DNA of 59,889 nucleotides from Leptotrichia trevisanii DSM 22070 (GCF_000482505.1 NZ_KI519446.1:34609-94497), one strand, 5' to 3'; positions 1 to 8,767 are shown, counted from the stretch's first letter. Notes: generated by a model from the sequence alone, not told the origin. Numbers and translations: made by a program.

Positions 1-1841
1 TGGAATGTAAGTGCCTGTGCAGAAGCGTAAATTTGTCCAGATAGACTGTCCAAAACTGCTGCCCTGTTTGAAGAAGTAAGTGCCTGAAGTTTGGCAGCTT
101 TTCTTTCAAATTGGGCGACATTTCCAGCAGTTCCATTTTCAATGTTTTGATCTAACTTTTGGAATGCAGTTTCCAAGTTTTCGGCAGTAGTTTTTTGCAT
201 TTCATCAGATTCTGCAATTTTTTCTACATAATCCACCATATTTTTTCTGCTTAATTTTACATTTACCTTATTATCGACAGTTTCCACAGCCCCATTTATC
301 AATTCAGGAGTTTCCACCTTATCAAAACTTCCATTAATTCCTTTTTCCGCTTCAATTACAGTTGAAGACAAAGGTTTTGCAGTAATATATCTTCCATTGC
401 TTAATGTCTGTAAAGTTGCATTACCACCATTTAAGTTTACAGTTCCTTTTACTATAAGTTTTGATCCTATTTGAGCTTTTGTTACAGAACCTGCGGTTGC
501 TTCATAGTTTCCAGTTATAACTGCTCCAGAACCTCTATTTTCTAAAGTTCCACCTTCATTTTTAACATCTTTTGGATAGGAAGTGGTTCCAATTACTGTT
601 GTTGGAGTCAGAACTAAGGTTCCAGGAGATTTTATTGTGATATTTGAAGTGTTTGTGCTATATAGTTCCAAAGTTCCATTTTTTATCTTGGTAGAACCAG
701 AATAGGAATTGGAACCTGACAGAATTAGTGTTCCTGAGCCATCTTTTATCAGTCCTGCCTCTCCTGAAATATTATTGGAAAAAATATAAGCTCCACGTGG
801 AATATTCACAGTTACGTTATCAGCAAGTGCTAATCTTTTATCAAATCTGGCAGGCCCTTTTAATGCCTTCTGGACATTTAATTTTCCCCATCCGTAAGTA
901 GAATCAACGCCAGTGGCACCAATATCTGTTGCTGTTGATAAAATTGTTTGACGAATCAAATTTCCATCCATAAAAGGATATTTCTCTTTTATTCGTGCAG
1001 CTGTTGCTACAACGGCAGGAATTGCATAACCTGAACCTTTAATAATTGTTCCGTCATTTAATTTATATTTTCCATTTGATGAAATTGTCCAGTTTTTTGC
1101 ATTTCCAGCTTTTGCCATAGCAGTGTTTTCATCCAGTCCAACTACATTTATCCAGCCTTTTTCAAGTTCTGGATAAGTGTATGGCATTTTTGCCAAATCA
1201 CTTACGGAATATTCGTTATTTCCAGCGGACCATACGAATAAAGCTCCATTTTTTATAGCGGATTCAAAATATTTATGTGTAGAATAATCTATATATCCAT
1301 ACAAACCTTGATTTCCCCAAGATTGTGCATAAATATTGATATTTTTTTTATTCAATTCAGAATAAATATTATGAAGATCATATCCGTTTATATATGTTAG
1401 TCCATTTTTTTGGACTCCTAAATCACTAACAATCAATGAAGTATTTTTAGCATATTTACGAATTAATTGAGAAACTATCCATCCACGTTCATCATTGGAA
1501 GTTGATGTTCCATGTATATCAATTTCTGAAAAATTTTTTTTAAACTGACTTGAATATTTATTTGATAAATAACTATTGTTAAAACCTATATCAACAATTC
1601 CTATTTTTACACCTGTTCCATTGTAATAGGTATCTGAATATGTTTCTTTATAGTAATAATTTGATGAAGATCCCGAAGAACTGCTTGAACCTGTTCCACC
1701 TGCACTATTACTCCCACTTCCGCTTCCTGAGGGAGTAAAATTTGATGATGAGCCTGATGAACTGCTTCCACCACTGCTGCACCCGATTATAGCAATTGCC
1801 GTTAATCCTAGTAATATTTTTTTTAATTTATTTGTATTCAT
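1..1841 (-). CDS. S8 subtilisin-like autotransporter lipoprotein, 5' part (C-terminus beyond window)
   Basis: Reading the minus strand from ATG at 1841 gives an uninterrupted protein of at least 613 residues, continuing past position 1. Residues 1-21 form a lipoprotein signal (lipobox AIIGC, Cys21), followed by a Ser/Gly-rich linker to about residue 60. A subtilase-like domain follows: GIVDIG with Asp84, an HGT at 110-112, SAGNNE near 205-210, and a C-terminal stretch ending in YGWGKLNV. The nucleophile motif, normally GTSxAxP, reads GSGYAIP (269-275), so the Ser position is Gly. The helix that usually carries the catalytic His reads RGWIVSQLI, so a canonical HGTxVA is also missing. After about residue 330 comes a glycine/threonine-rich beta-helix passenger (LIKDGSGTLILSG type) and then a helical linker of the kind that precedes an autotransporter barrel. 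The family is exported to the outer membrane; whether this member is proteolytically active is doubtful. Confidence 0.85.
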   Translation of the reverse strand, partial: MNTNKLKKILLGLTAIAIIGCSSGGSSSSGSSSNFTPSGSGSGSNSAGGTGSSSSSGSSSNYYYKETYSDTYYNGTGVKIGIVDIGFNNSYLSNKYSSQFKKNFSEIDIHGTSTSNDERGWIVSQLIRKYAKNTSLIVSDLGVQKNGLTYINGYDLHNIYSELNKKNINIYAQSWGNQGLYGYIDYSTHKYFESAIKNGALFVWSAGNNEYSVSDLAKMPYTYPELEKGWINVVGLDENTAMAKAGNAKNWTISSNGKYKLNDGTIIKGSGYAIPAVVATAARIKEKYPFMDGNLIRQTILSTATDIGATGVDSTYGWGKLNVQKALKGPARFDKRLALADNVTVNIPRGAYIFSNNISGEAGLIKDGSGTLILSGSNSYSGSTKIKNGTLELYSTNTSNITIKSPGTLVLTPTTVIGTTSYPKDVKNEGGTLENRGSGAVITGNYEATAGSVTKAQIGSKLIVKGTVNLNGGNATLQTLSNGRYITAKPLSSTVIEAEKGINGSFDKVETPELINGAVETVDNKVNVKLSRKNMVDYVEKIAESDEMQKTTAENLETAFQKLDQNIENGTAGNVAQFERKAAKLQALTSSNRAAVLDSLSGQIYASAQALTF

Positions 1842-2041
1842 ATTAATGCACCACACTTTCTGAAAATAGTATTTAATAACTTAAGTAGAACTTTATAAAA
1901 TTTGAGTTATGTTGGAAAGGAAAATAGATTTTTATTTGATAAATTAATATTAGCATAAAAAGATTAAAGAAAAATGAGAATTTTATTTTTTGTTACACCT
2001 TACTTGACAATACACTACAAATTAAAGTCAAGAAAAAAAAC

Positions 2042-2070
2042 TTGACAACTTTTGAAAATTTTAGTATAAT
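2042..2070 (+). promoter_or_regulatory. Sigma-70 type promoter of rpsP
   Basis: TTGACA at 2042-2047 and TATAAT at 2065-2070 are both perfect consensus and are separated by 17 bp. They lie about 60 bp before the rpsP start codon. A second TTGACA at 2004-2009 lacks a matching -10. Confidence 0.85.
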
Positions 2071-2128
2071 CATAACATACTTAGAATAATAAATTTTCAA
2101 GTTATTAAATAAATGGAGGTAAAATTTA

Positions 2129-2398
2129 ATGTTAAAATTAAGATTAACTAGATTAGGAAGAAAAAAAGTTCCTTTTTATAGAATAGCGGCTATGGAGGCT
2201 TTATCAAGAAGAGATGGAAAAGCAGTTGCTTACTTGGGAACATTCAATCCACTTGCTGAAGAAGGAAAACAAGTAGTATTAAAAGAGGAAGAAATCTTAA
2301 AATACTTATCAAACGGAGCTCAGCCAACAGAAACTGTTAGAAGCATTTTGACAAAAGCAGGGGTATGGGAAAAATTCCAAGAAACTAAGAAAAAATAA
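2129..2398 (+). CDS. rpsP: 30S ribosomal protein bS16
   Basis: An 89-residue protein with the bS16 signature at the N-terminus (LRLTRLGRKK, then PFYRI) and the YLGTFNP segment. bS16 binds 16S rRNA and is needed for assembly of the small ribosomal subunit. GGAGGT at 2115-2120 sits 8 bp before ATG, a strong ribosome binding site fitting a highly expressed gene. It has its own consensus promoter and is followed at once by a rho-independent terminator, so it is probably a single-gene unit here. In many bacteria rpsP is followed by rimM and trmD; that arrangement is absent. Length and motifs are normal for the family. Confidence 0.98.
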   Translation: MLKLRLTRLGRKKVPFYRIAAMEALSRRDGKAVAYLGTFNPLAEEGKQVVLKEEEILKYLSNGAQPTETVRSILTKAGVWEKFQETKKK

Positions 2399-2406
2399 TT
2401 ATTTAT

Positions 2407-2437
2407 AAAAAGGCACTTGTATTGGTGTCTTTTTGTT
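2407..2437 (+). terminator. Rho-independent terminator of rpsP
   Basis: Arm AAAAAGGCAC (2407-2416) pairs with GTGTCTTTTT (2425-2434) through one G-U pair, with an 8-nt loop and a U-rich right side. It starts 8 bp after the rpsP stop. Confidence 0.8.
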
Positions 2438-2569
2438 TACCTAAATTTAAGAAAATTTATTATAAATTTTCAATTATACGTTATTTTATAAGAGAGAATT
2501 CTTCTCGTTGTTAAAAAGATTTTATTTTTTTATGAGGTATAATGCTAGAGTGAAAGGGAAAATTAGATA

Positions 2570-3931
2570 ATGAAAATAGATGAAGTTCTGCAAAAAATTT
2601 TTAATATGAGAATGATTGATAAGAGAATAACTAATGAATCTTTAAATCAAAATAATGAAAAACTGAAAAAAATTTATGAGTTGCTGGGAGAGCCGTGTAA
2701 AAATAAGAAGATTATTCATATTGCAGGAACGAATGGGAAAGGTTCGACAGCTACATTTTTAGAGGGGATTTTTTTTGCAGCGGGATATTCTGTTGCAAAG
2801 TTTACTTCGCCACATATTTTACGGTTTAATGAGAGAATTTTAGTAGATAAAGAAATGATTTCTGATGAGGATGTTGTGACATATTATGAAATTGTTATGG
2901 ATATTTTGGAAAAAAACTTGTTACAGATAAATTTTTTTGAGATAACAACTTTTATGGCTCTACTTTATTTTGAGGCAAAAAATCCTGACTTTATATTTCT
3001 GGAAACTGGTCTTGGTGGAAGATATGACGCTACAAATGTTGTAAATTCGACAATTGCGGTTATAACAAATGTGAGTTTTGATCACGTCAGTCTTTTGGGA
3101 AATTCACTTGAGAAAATTGCAGACAGGAAAACTGGGATTATAAAGGACGGACAGCTGTGCATTTATGCCCAAAATTTAGTCGAATTGGAGAATGCTGTAA
3201 AAAAGGAAACTGATAATTCGGTAAATGTCTTGAAAAAGTATGAGAATTTACAAGTCGAACTGGATACACAAAATTATAAGACAATTGTGAAGATTTTGAA
3301 AAATGAAAATTTAGACGAATCTGAAAATATTGAAGATAAAAAAAATAAACATAGTTTGGAAAAAACATTTATATTGCCACTTTTTGGAAAATTTCAGGCA
3401 AATAATTTTTTGATTGCTTATGAAATTGCTAAAATTTATGGTATCGGCGATGAAATTATTCAGAAAGGGCTTGATGAAATTTCGCTGGCTGGGCGGTTTG
3501 AGATTTTTTCACAAAATCCAGCTACAATACTGGATGTGGCTCATAATGATGATTCTGTACGAGTTCTTGTAGAAAATTTGAATGAACTTTTTAAAAATGA
3601 TGAAGTAATTTTTATTCTTTCGATACTTGGAACAAAGGACATTGCAAATATTTTTGAGAAAATTTTGGAAAAAAATTACAAAATTTTTATAACGTCTTTA
3701 AAAGACGTTACTTACGGACTTTCTGCCAATGAAATAAAGAAAAATCTGGAAAATGCAAATATTTTGACAAATAATATAATTTTTGAAGATAATATTTTGG
3801 ATGCCTATAATCAGGCAAAAGAAATGATTTTGGAAAAGAATAGTCGGTATAAGGCGATAGTGGTTTGTGGCTCTTTTTATGAAATTGCGAAATTTAAGAA
3901 GTTGTGTGGCAAAAGGAATGAGCACTTTTAA
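2570..3931 (+). CDS. folC: Bifunctional folylpolyglutamate / dihydrofolate synthase
   Basis: A 453-residue Mur-ligase-like enzyme that adds glutamate to folates and, in most bacteria, also makes dihydrofolate from dihydropteroate. The ATP-binding loop GTNGKGST is near residues 53-60, followed by the FTSPHI and NERI segments typical of FolC. ETGLGGRYDATN (near 145-156) and VSFDHVSLLG match the central-domain motifs, and LAGRFE then DVAHN mark the C-terminal domain. A Lys/Glu/Asn-rich insertion around residues 240-265 is probably a surface loop. A -10-like TATAAT at 2538-2543 precedes the gene without a clear -35. The start was chosen from the purine-rich AAAGGGA 12-18 bp upstream. No other folate gene is adjacent. 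Confidence 0.95.
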   Translation: MKIDEVLQKIFNMRMIDKRITNESLNQNNEKLKKIYELLGEPCKNKKIIHIAGTNGKGSTATFLEGIFFAAGYSVAKFTSPHILRFNERILVDKEMISDEDVVTYYEIVMDILEKNLLQINFFEITTFMALLYFEAKNPDFIFLETGLGGRYDATNVVNSTIAVITNVSFDHVSLLGNSLEKIADRKTGIIKDGQLCIYAQNLVELENAVKKETDNSVNVLKKYENLQVELDTQNYKTIVKILKNENLDESENIEDKKNKHSLEKTFILPLFGKFQANNFLIAYEIAKIYGIGDEIIQKGLDEISLAGRFEIFSQNPATILDVAHNDDSVRVLVENLNELFKNDEVIFILSILGTKDIANIFEKILEKNYKIFITSLKDVTYGLSANEIKKNLENANILTNNIIFEDNILDAYNQAKEMILEKNSRYKAIVVCGSFYEIAKFKKLCGKRNEHF

Positions 3932-4133
3932 CAGTAGAAAAGGGAATTATTTAATGCCTGTATAGAATTGTTTCACACGACATTAAAAAATAAACACACA
4001 ATGAAAGATTTGAAAAATTAAAGGCTAGAATGTACGAATAAGTAAAAATATGATATAATAAAAAAATATAGAGAAAAATCTCGAAATATAAATGAACAGT
4101 TAAAGAAATTGAGAGAAAGAGTAGGTAATTAAA

Positions 4134-4715
4134 ATGAAAAAATTGAAATTGTTGATATTATGTTTATTAAGTATTTTCTGTTTAAATTCTTGTTTTACTG
4201 TATCATCTTTTGTCATGGATCATGGACTTGCTAAGAGTTCAAATAATCTCTTTCGTGAAAGAGTGGAAGATATATCTTTAAATAATAAAATAAAAGTAAA
4301 AATACCAGAAACTAATAAATATATATATATACCAGAAGGATACGAATTGATAGAATATAATGAAAAAATTCAAAAAAAGTATGATGATAAATTTCCTCAT
4401 TTTTTTGGTTCAATAAGTTTAACATTTTTAACTCCTGAGTATATTTTATATAATAAAAAAACTAAAAGTTCTTTTCCATTAGGAATACGTAAAAACTATA
4501 AAGTATCAAATGTTACTGAAAATTTGAATGAATTAATAAAACTAAAAGAAAATACGTATGTGGTTAAAGCTAGAAAAGGATATGGAGATGCATTTTTAAA
4601 ACAAATAAACGATAACATTTTAGTTTATTCAGTATTTTCTAGTGCTATGGCAGTAACAGAAAAACAAAATGAAGAAATGTTAAAAGCTTATCTTGAATTA
4701 ACTAAAGATTGGTAA
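4134..4715 (+). CDS. Small lipoprotein, first tandem copy
   Basis: A 193-residue protein with a classic lipoprotein signal: MKK start, hydrophobic core, lipobox LNSC with Cys at residue 20. The mature part is a soluble lysine-rich domain that I do not recognise. Conserved segments shared with its neighbour at 5003 include IPEGYEL, PEYILYN, LGIR.NYK, LIKLKENTY and ARKGYGD/AKKGYGN, ending in LELTKDW. An extended -10 (TGATATAAT, TATAAT at 4054-4059) lies 75 bp upstream. The protein is probably anchored to a membrane facing the periplasm. The N-terminal signals of the two paralogues are nearly identical while the mature parts have diverged, so the duplication is not brand new. Confidence 0.8.
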   Translation: MKKLKLLILCLLSIFCLNSCFTVSSFVMDHGLAKSSNNLFRERVEDISLNNKIKVKIPETNKYIYIPEGYELIEYNEKIQKKYDDKFPHFFGSISLTFLTPEYILYNKKTKSSFPLGIRKNYKVSNVTENLNELIKLKENTYVVKARKGYGDAFLKQINDNILVYSVFSSAMAVTEKQNEEMLKAYLELTKDW

Positions 4716-4769
4716 TAAATATTTAGATATTAAACTATTGAATAAATTTTAAATGTTGTTGGTAAGATT

Positions 4770-4964
4770 ATGAAACAGGAAGATTTGATTAAACAAAGAA
4801 AGGACAATGTAAAAGATATGCTTATGAATGTTCCAAGAGTAAATCCAGATTATGGAAAAAATAAGGATGAAAAACTATTTAAGGCAAGAGATGATGCATT
4901 AACAGAACAGTTGAATAATGATTTATCAAGAAATAAACAAAGAAAAATCTCAAGATATAAATGA
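4770..4964 (+). CDS. Hypothetical small charged protein
   Basis: A 64-residue, very hydrophilic protein (many Lys, Asp, Asn, Arg) starting MKQEDLIKQRK, with no signal peptide or membrane segment. No family recognised. It lies between the two lipoprotein paralogues, and its 3' end merges with the leader of the second copy. A 5' fragment of the same gene recurs at 5648 and a 3' fragment occurs upstream of 4134, so it belongs to the duplicated unit. No good Shine-Dalgarno is seen (TTGGTAAG precedes the ATG), so expression is uncertain. Confidence 0.5.
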   Translation: MKQEDLIKQRKDNVKDMLMNVPRVNPDYGKNKDEKLFKARDDALTEQLNNDLSRNKQRKISRYK

Positions 4965-5002
4965 ACAGTTAAAAAAATTGAGAGAAAGGGTAGGTAATTA
5001 AG

Positions 5003-5593
5003 ATGAAAAAATTAAGATTATTGATATTATGTTTATTAAGCATGCTTTGTTTAAATTCTTGTTTGACATTAGGAATTGCTGCACAATCCTATATTTCAGA
5101 ACATCAACTTTTTCAACCCAATCCTAAATATTTTTATGATGATACAAAAATGTCTTTAAATAAACGAGTGAGAGTAGAAATAGAGGGAACTAATAAAAAA
5201 ATTTATATTCCTGAAGGATATGAATTAGTTAAATACAATAAATTTAAGCAAAAAAATGATGAAGATTTTCCTAATATTTTTATTGGTTCAAAAAATGTAA
5301 CTCTTGAAGTTCCTGAATACATCTTATATAATCAAAGCAAAAAAACAGCTTTGTTATTGGGAATAAGAAGGAATTATAAAATAGAGGATATAATAAAAAA
5401 TAAAAACGATTTAATAAAACTAAAGGAGAATACATATTTGGTTAAAGCCAAGAAAGGATACGGTAATTTATTTTTGAAACAGATAGATAAACAAATTTTA
5501 GTATATTCAGTAAGTTCTAACTGGCAGGGAACAACAGAGGAGTATAATAATGAAAAACTAAATTTTTATTTAGAATTAACTAAAGATTGGTAA
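5003..5593 (+). CDS. Small lipoprotein, second tandem copy
   Basis: A 196-residue paralogue of the lipoprotein encoded at 4134. The signal peptide is nearly the same, with lipobox LNSC and Cys20. The shared core elements are IPEGYEL, VPEYILYNQ, LLGIRRNYK, LIKLKENTYLVKAKKGYG and the C-terminal LELTKDW. The region before the core (residues 25-50) differs most between the copies, which may reflect diversification of an exposed segment. Function unknown; a periplasm-facing membrane anchor is expected. RBS-like AGAAAGGG precedes the ATG by about 14 bp, as in the first copy. Confidence 0.8.
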   Translation: MKKLRLLILCLLSMLCLNSCLTLGIAAQSYISEHQLFQPNPKYFYDDTKMSLNKRVRVEIEGTNKKIYIPEGYELVKYNKFKQKNDEDFPNIFIGSKNVTLEVPEYILYNQSKKTALLLGIRRNYKIEDIIKNKNDLIKLKENTYLVKAKKGYGNLFLKQIDKQILVYSVSSNWQGTTEEYNNEKLNFYLELTKDW

Positions 5594-5647
5594 TAAATAT
5601 TTAGATATTAAACTATTGAATAAATTTTAAATGTTGTTGGTAAGATT

Positions 5648-5827
5648 ATGAAACGGGAAGATTTGATTAAACAAAGAAAGGATGAAAATATCAAAAAAAT
5701 AAACTTTATATCAGTAACATTGATTATTGTATTTAATATAAATTTATTTACGGAATCATTTTTTTATAATCGTTGTTGTAAAAATAGCGGTTATTTTTTT
5801 ATTTATAATTTTAAAAAATTTTTTTAA
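5648..5827 (+). pseudogene. Truncated copy of the small charged gene, fused to unrelated sequence
   Basis: The first 12 codons (MKREDLIKQRKD) match the 64-residue protein at 4770 with one substitution. The frame then runs into unrelated sequence with a hydrophobic stretch (ISVTLIIVFNINLF) and stops after 59 codons. This looks like the broken edge of the tandem duplication rather than a designed gene, although a 59-residue membrane peptide could be made. Confidence 0.5.
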
Positions 5828-5922
5828 TAAAATTTTCAATCCCTTTTCTTTCGTAAAAAATATGTTATACTTATAATGAGAGATTAAATATATAATAATA
5901 TCATTTTAAAATAGAGGAAAAT

Positions 5923-6531
5923 ATGGAAAAATATGTGATATTTCGAGGAAAAGTTATAGATAAATGGTACGACTTTGATAAAAGGGCACATTATCATATT
6001 GTGGCGATGGATAGTGAGGGGAAAAGATTTGATTTGGCGGTTAATATCGGGAGTATTTATGAGAAGATGAATGAAATTGTTTCTTCCAATTTGAAGGTTT
6101 ATTATAATGAGAATTATAATTGCCGAAAGAGAATTGTCTGTAAAATGCTGTTGCAAAAAAATGGGATTACAGAATGTCACAAGGATTTATATCTGGATTA
6201 TATTAGAATGAAACTTTTTCCACATGAAAAAATGGTACAGATGAAGGGCTTTGATGTAACAAGTATTTACTTGACTGGGATTATTGAAAAGAATGTTGTG
6301 CAGGCTATGAATAATGATGATTATGAAGTGATTGCGTTTGGAAGGCTTTATGCGAATGGGAAAGGTTTGCACGATATTCATATGAATCAGGGAAGTACAG
6401 ATAAATTTAGGAAAAATGATGCTTCGTATTCTGATGGAGGGCTGTTTTTTAGAAATAAACGAGATAATAAGATTACAGCTGTATTTATTGCATTTATTAC
6501 TCAAAGTTTGAATATGCCTGAAAGTGTTTAG
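5923..6531 (+). CDS. DUF2278 family protein (YukJ-like)
   Basis: A 202-residue cytosolic protein. The N-terminal FRGKVIDKW, the HYHIVAM segment, LAVNIGS, and above all GLHDIHMNQGS near residues 144-154 match the DUF2278/YukJ family, whose hallmark is G(I/L)HD(I/V)HMNQG. The biochemical role of the family is not established. No signal peptide is present. GAGGAAAAT lies directly upstream of ATG, and a TATAAT at 5872-5877 may be the -10 of its promoter. It stands alone between the duplicated lipoprotein unit and a DUF4240 gene; DUFs of this sort commonly appear in accessory islands. Confidence 0.8.
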   Translation: MEKYVIFRGKVIDKWYDFDKRAHYHIVAMDSEGKRFDLAVNIGSIYEKMNEIVSSNLKVYYNENYNCRKRIVCKMLLQKNGITECHKDLYLDYIRMKLFPHEKMVQMKGFDVTSIYLTGIIEKNVVQAMNNDDYEVIAFGRLYANGKGLHDIHMNQGSTDKFRKNDASYSDGGLFFRNKRDNKITAVFIAFITQSLNMPESV

Positions 6532-6651
6532 AGTCAGATTAATAAAAATTAGACGGAATTTATAAGATGGATTTAAAATAAATTTTTATAAAAATAATTA
6601 ATAAAATATGGGGAAATATAAAAGTTCGAAAAGAAAAGAGGTGTGACAAAG

Positions 6652-7305
6652 ATGTCTATAAGAAATCTTGCTACAAAACTTAAAATGAAACGTGAAGAGT
6701 TTTGGAAATACATTTCCATATCGCATAAAAAAGCTAAAAATAATAATGAGTTTGTAGACTATTTAATAGATATTCTGTCAAAAAAAACAGATGAGGAAAT
6801 TTTTGATTTTGAAATAATTACATTTGAATTAATGCGTGAAAGTTACAATGAAAAGTTGTGGTGTGCCTCGTATCTTGTAAACGGTGACACAGCAAGCTGG
6901 AGTTTTGATTTTTTTAGGCTATGGTTGATTTCGCAGGGAGAAAAAATATATCATTCAATTATAAAAAATCAGGATAATTTATCAAAATATATAAACATAT
7001 CTTTTGAAGCGAAATTTATGACAAATTATTTTGAAAATGAAAACTTTGCTTTTATCCCAGCCTATGCCTTTTCCAGAAAAAACTGCTCACACAATATTTT
7101 AAGCAAGAAAAGCTACAAAATTAATAGCAAAACTATTTTTCAAGATGATTTCATTGACGATTATAATAAAAAGTTGAATAACTATAAAAGAAAAATAGGA
7201 TATATTAATAAAAAATATCCAAAAATAATATTTCACTGGTGTGCACAATTTCCAAACAGTATGAAAGAAGTGTGTCCAACATTATTTAAAAAAATGTACT
7301 TTTAA
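6652..7305 (+). CDS. DUF4240 domain protein
   Basis: A 217-residue protein. Near the N-terminus FWKYI, then LSKKTDEEIFDFEIITFELMRES in two successive pieces, KLWCASYLVNG, and SFDFFRLWLISQG give a good match to DUF4240, a family of unknown function often found near toxin-immunity or WGR-type genes. The C-terminal third is lysine-rich and unrecognised. A GTG at 6643 is in frame, but AGAGGTG (6637-6643) overlaps it and is 8 bp before ATG 6652, so ATG 6652 was chosen. A bidirectional terminator follows. Confidence 0.8.
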   Translation: MSIRNLATKLKMKREEFWKYISISHKKAKNNNEFVDYLIDILSKKTDEEIFDFEIITFELMRESYNEKLWCASYLVNGDTASWSFDFFRLWLISQGEKIYHSIIKNQDNLSKYINISFEAKFMTNYFENENFAFIPAYAFSRKNCSHNILSKKSYKINSKTIFQDDFIDDYNKKLNNYKRKIGYINKKYPKIIFHWCAQFPNSMKEVCPTLFKKMYF

Positions 7306-7350
7306 AAAAACAAGGGAGTGCCTCAATTTATGGGACATTCCCTATTTTTA
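7306..7350. terminator. Bidirectional rho-independent terminator
   Basis: AGGGAGTG (7313-7320) pairs with CATTCCCT (7336-7343). A-rich sequence on the left and T-rich sequence on the right give U-tracts on both strands. It can serve the DUF4240 gene (plus) and the aminopeptidase (minus), which converge here. Confidence 0.75.
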
Positions 7351-7368
7351 TAATTAATTTTATAATAT

Positions 7369-8445
7369 TTAGTGTAAAATAATTAATTCCTTATTACTTT
7401 TATTTAATATTTCTCTACCATCTTTTTTAACTACAACGTCATCTTCAATTCTAACTCCTCCCCATCCGTCAAAATAAAGTCCTGGTTCAGAAGTTACAAC
7501 CATATTTTCTTTTAGTTCAATGTGTGAAGCGCTTGATAAGTAAGGCAATTCATGAATTTCGGCACCAATTCCGTGTCCTAATCCGTGTCCAAAATATTCG
7601 CCATATCCTTTTTCAGTCAAGAAATTTCTGACAACTTTGTCAACATCATCTGACATAATGCCTTCTTTTATAGTATTTGCACCCAATATTTGTGCTTCCA
7701 GGACGGTATTATAAATTTCTACGTGTCTATCAGTAATGTTGTCACCATAATAAACAGTTCTTGTCATATCAGACACATAACCCTCATAATATGCTCCAAA
7801 ATCCATTGTAATAAATTCTTCCTTTTGAATCTTTTTATCAGAAGCCACCCCGTGTGGCATAGCTGAACGATACCCGCTGGCTAAAATTGTCGTAAATGAA
7901 CGATCATCAGCTCCTAGTTTTCTTTGAATATATTCCATGTATGAAGAAACTTCCTTTTCAGAAACACCTTCCTTTATAATTTTTAAAGCCTCTGAAAATG
8001 CCACATCACTAATTTCTACAGCCTTTTTAATAAGTGCAATTTCTTCTTCCGATTTTACCATTCTTTCCATCACAAGTTTATTTCCGACTGGCACTAATTC
8101 CACTTTGAAAATGTCTTTTATCGTTTGATAAAGAGAAAATGACACATTCACATCTTCAAATCCCACATTTTTTAGCCCAAATTTCTTTATGTATTCTCCA
8201 ACTGTCTGAAGCGAACCACGTGAAACTTCTACAAATTCAAATCCCATTTCACTAACTTGTTTAGTCGCTTGCGTCTTGTATCTAAAATCCGAAAAGAAAA
8301 AATTCCCATTTTTTGTCGCAAGAGCAACTCCAGTTGTTCCAGTAAACCCAGTAAAATATCGAAGATTATACAAATCTGTAATAAACAATCCATCAATATT
8401 CAGTTCATTTAAAATTCTTGATAATTTTTCAGTTCTTTTTTCCAT
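7369..8445 (-). CDS. Xaa-Pro aminopeptidase, M24 family
   Basis: A 358-residue cytosolic metallopeptidase that removes an N-terminal residue preceding proline or splits Xaa-Pro peptides. The creatinase-type N-terminal domain (ITDLYNLRYFTGFTG) is followed by the pita-bread domain. All five metal ligands can be seen: Asp in MDFGAYYEG, Asp in VSDMTRT, His in GHGLGHGIG, Glu in TSEPGLY, and Glu in RIEDDV. The length is close to that of YpdF/PepQ-type enzymes of Firmicutes and fusobacteria. On the minus strand GAGGAAAAAAC precedes ATG at 8445. It lies downstream of tonB but is separated by 320 bp of inverted repeats, so it is probably not in the exb operon. Confidence 0.93.
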   Translation of the reverse strand: MEKRTEKLSRILNELNIDGLFITDLYNLRYFTGFTGTTGVALATKNGNFFFSDFRYKTQATKQVSEMGFEFVEVSRGSLQTVGEYIKKFGLKNVGFEDVNVSFSLYQTIKDIFKVELVPVGNKLVMERMVKSEEEIALIKKAVEISDVAFSEALKIIKEGVSEKEVSSYMEYIQRKLGADDRSFTTILASGYRSAMPHGVASDKKIQKEEFITMDFGAYYEGYVSDMTRTVYYGDNITDRHVEIYNTVLEAQILGANTIKEGIMSDDVDKVVRNFLTEKGYGEYFGHGLGHGIGAEIHELPYLSSASHIELKENMVVTSEPGLYFDGWGGVRIEDDVVVKKDGREILNKSNKELIILH

Positions 8446-8584
8446 GTTTTTTCCTCTTTTTTATTAAAATTTTTTTACTTTTAAAGTGTAACACAAATTC
8501 AAAATTTTTTCTATTTATTTTTTCTAAAAGATTTCAATCAATGCTTATTTTTCCTTAAATTTTAGTTATATTAGCTTTTTTAAC

Positions 8585-8612
8585 GCAGAGGTATCAAACG
8601 CCATACCTCTGC
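8585..8612. repeat. Perfect 10-bp inverted repeat (hairpin)
   Basis: GCAGAGGTAT (8585-8594) and ATACCTCTGC (8603-8612) are perfect inverted copies around an 8-nt loop. Neither strand has a U-tract directly after it, so it is not a standard terminator. Its G+C content stands out from the surrounding AT-rich DNA, and it abuts the larger inverted repeat at 8626. Confidence 0.75.
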
Positions 8613-8625
8613 ACTCTGGCTTGAC

Positions 8626-8756
8626 GCAAAACTTTCTTATAAAAGAAAAATAGGACTCGCTTTTGAATACAAATTATTTTAATCCAATTAATTTTATTTA
8701 ACTTAAAGTTTATTTCAAAAGCTCAAACAGCTATTTTTCTTCTAACGAAATTTTGC
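8626..8756. repeat. 131-bp fold-back element with ~42-bp imperfect terminal inverted repeats
   Basis: The left arm (8626-8667) begins GCAAAACTTTC and ends GCTTTTGAA. The right arm (8714-8756), read in reverse complement, begins GCAAAATTTCG and ends GAGCTTTTGAA. The shared AGAAAAATAG block sits at equivalent positions in both arms. The 46-bp centre is AT-rich and non-coding. It lies between the tonB stop and the aminopeptidase start together with the hairpin at 8585. It could be a MITE-like element or a long mRNA hairpin. Confidence 0.65.
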
Positions 8757-8767
8757 TTGAAATATAT

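Larger units (their letters stand above)
4083..5690 (+). repeat. Tandem duplication of a lipoprotein plus small-gene unit
   Basis: The stretch leading into the first lipoprotein gene (4083-4165) is nearly repeated at 4945-5035, including the shared leader ATGAACAGTT and the RBS region. The stretch after the first gene (4713-4807) is nearly repeated after the second (5591-5685). The unit is therefore one lipoprotein gene plus one small gene, about 870 bp, present twice. The tail of a lost upstream small gene is left at 4083-4112, and a truncated small gene remains at the right end. Unequal recombination between direct repeats is the simplest explanation. Confidence 0.8.

Noticed and set aside
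2004-2009. Second rpsP promoter
   Set aside because: TTGACA is present but no acceptable -10 is at 16-18 bp.
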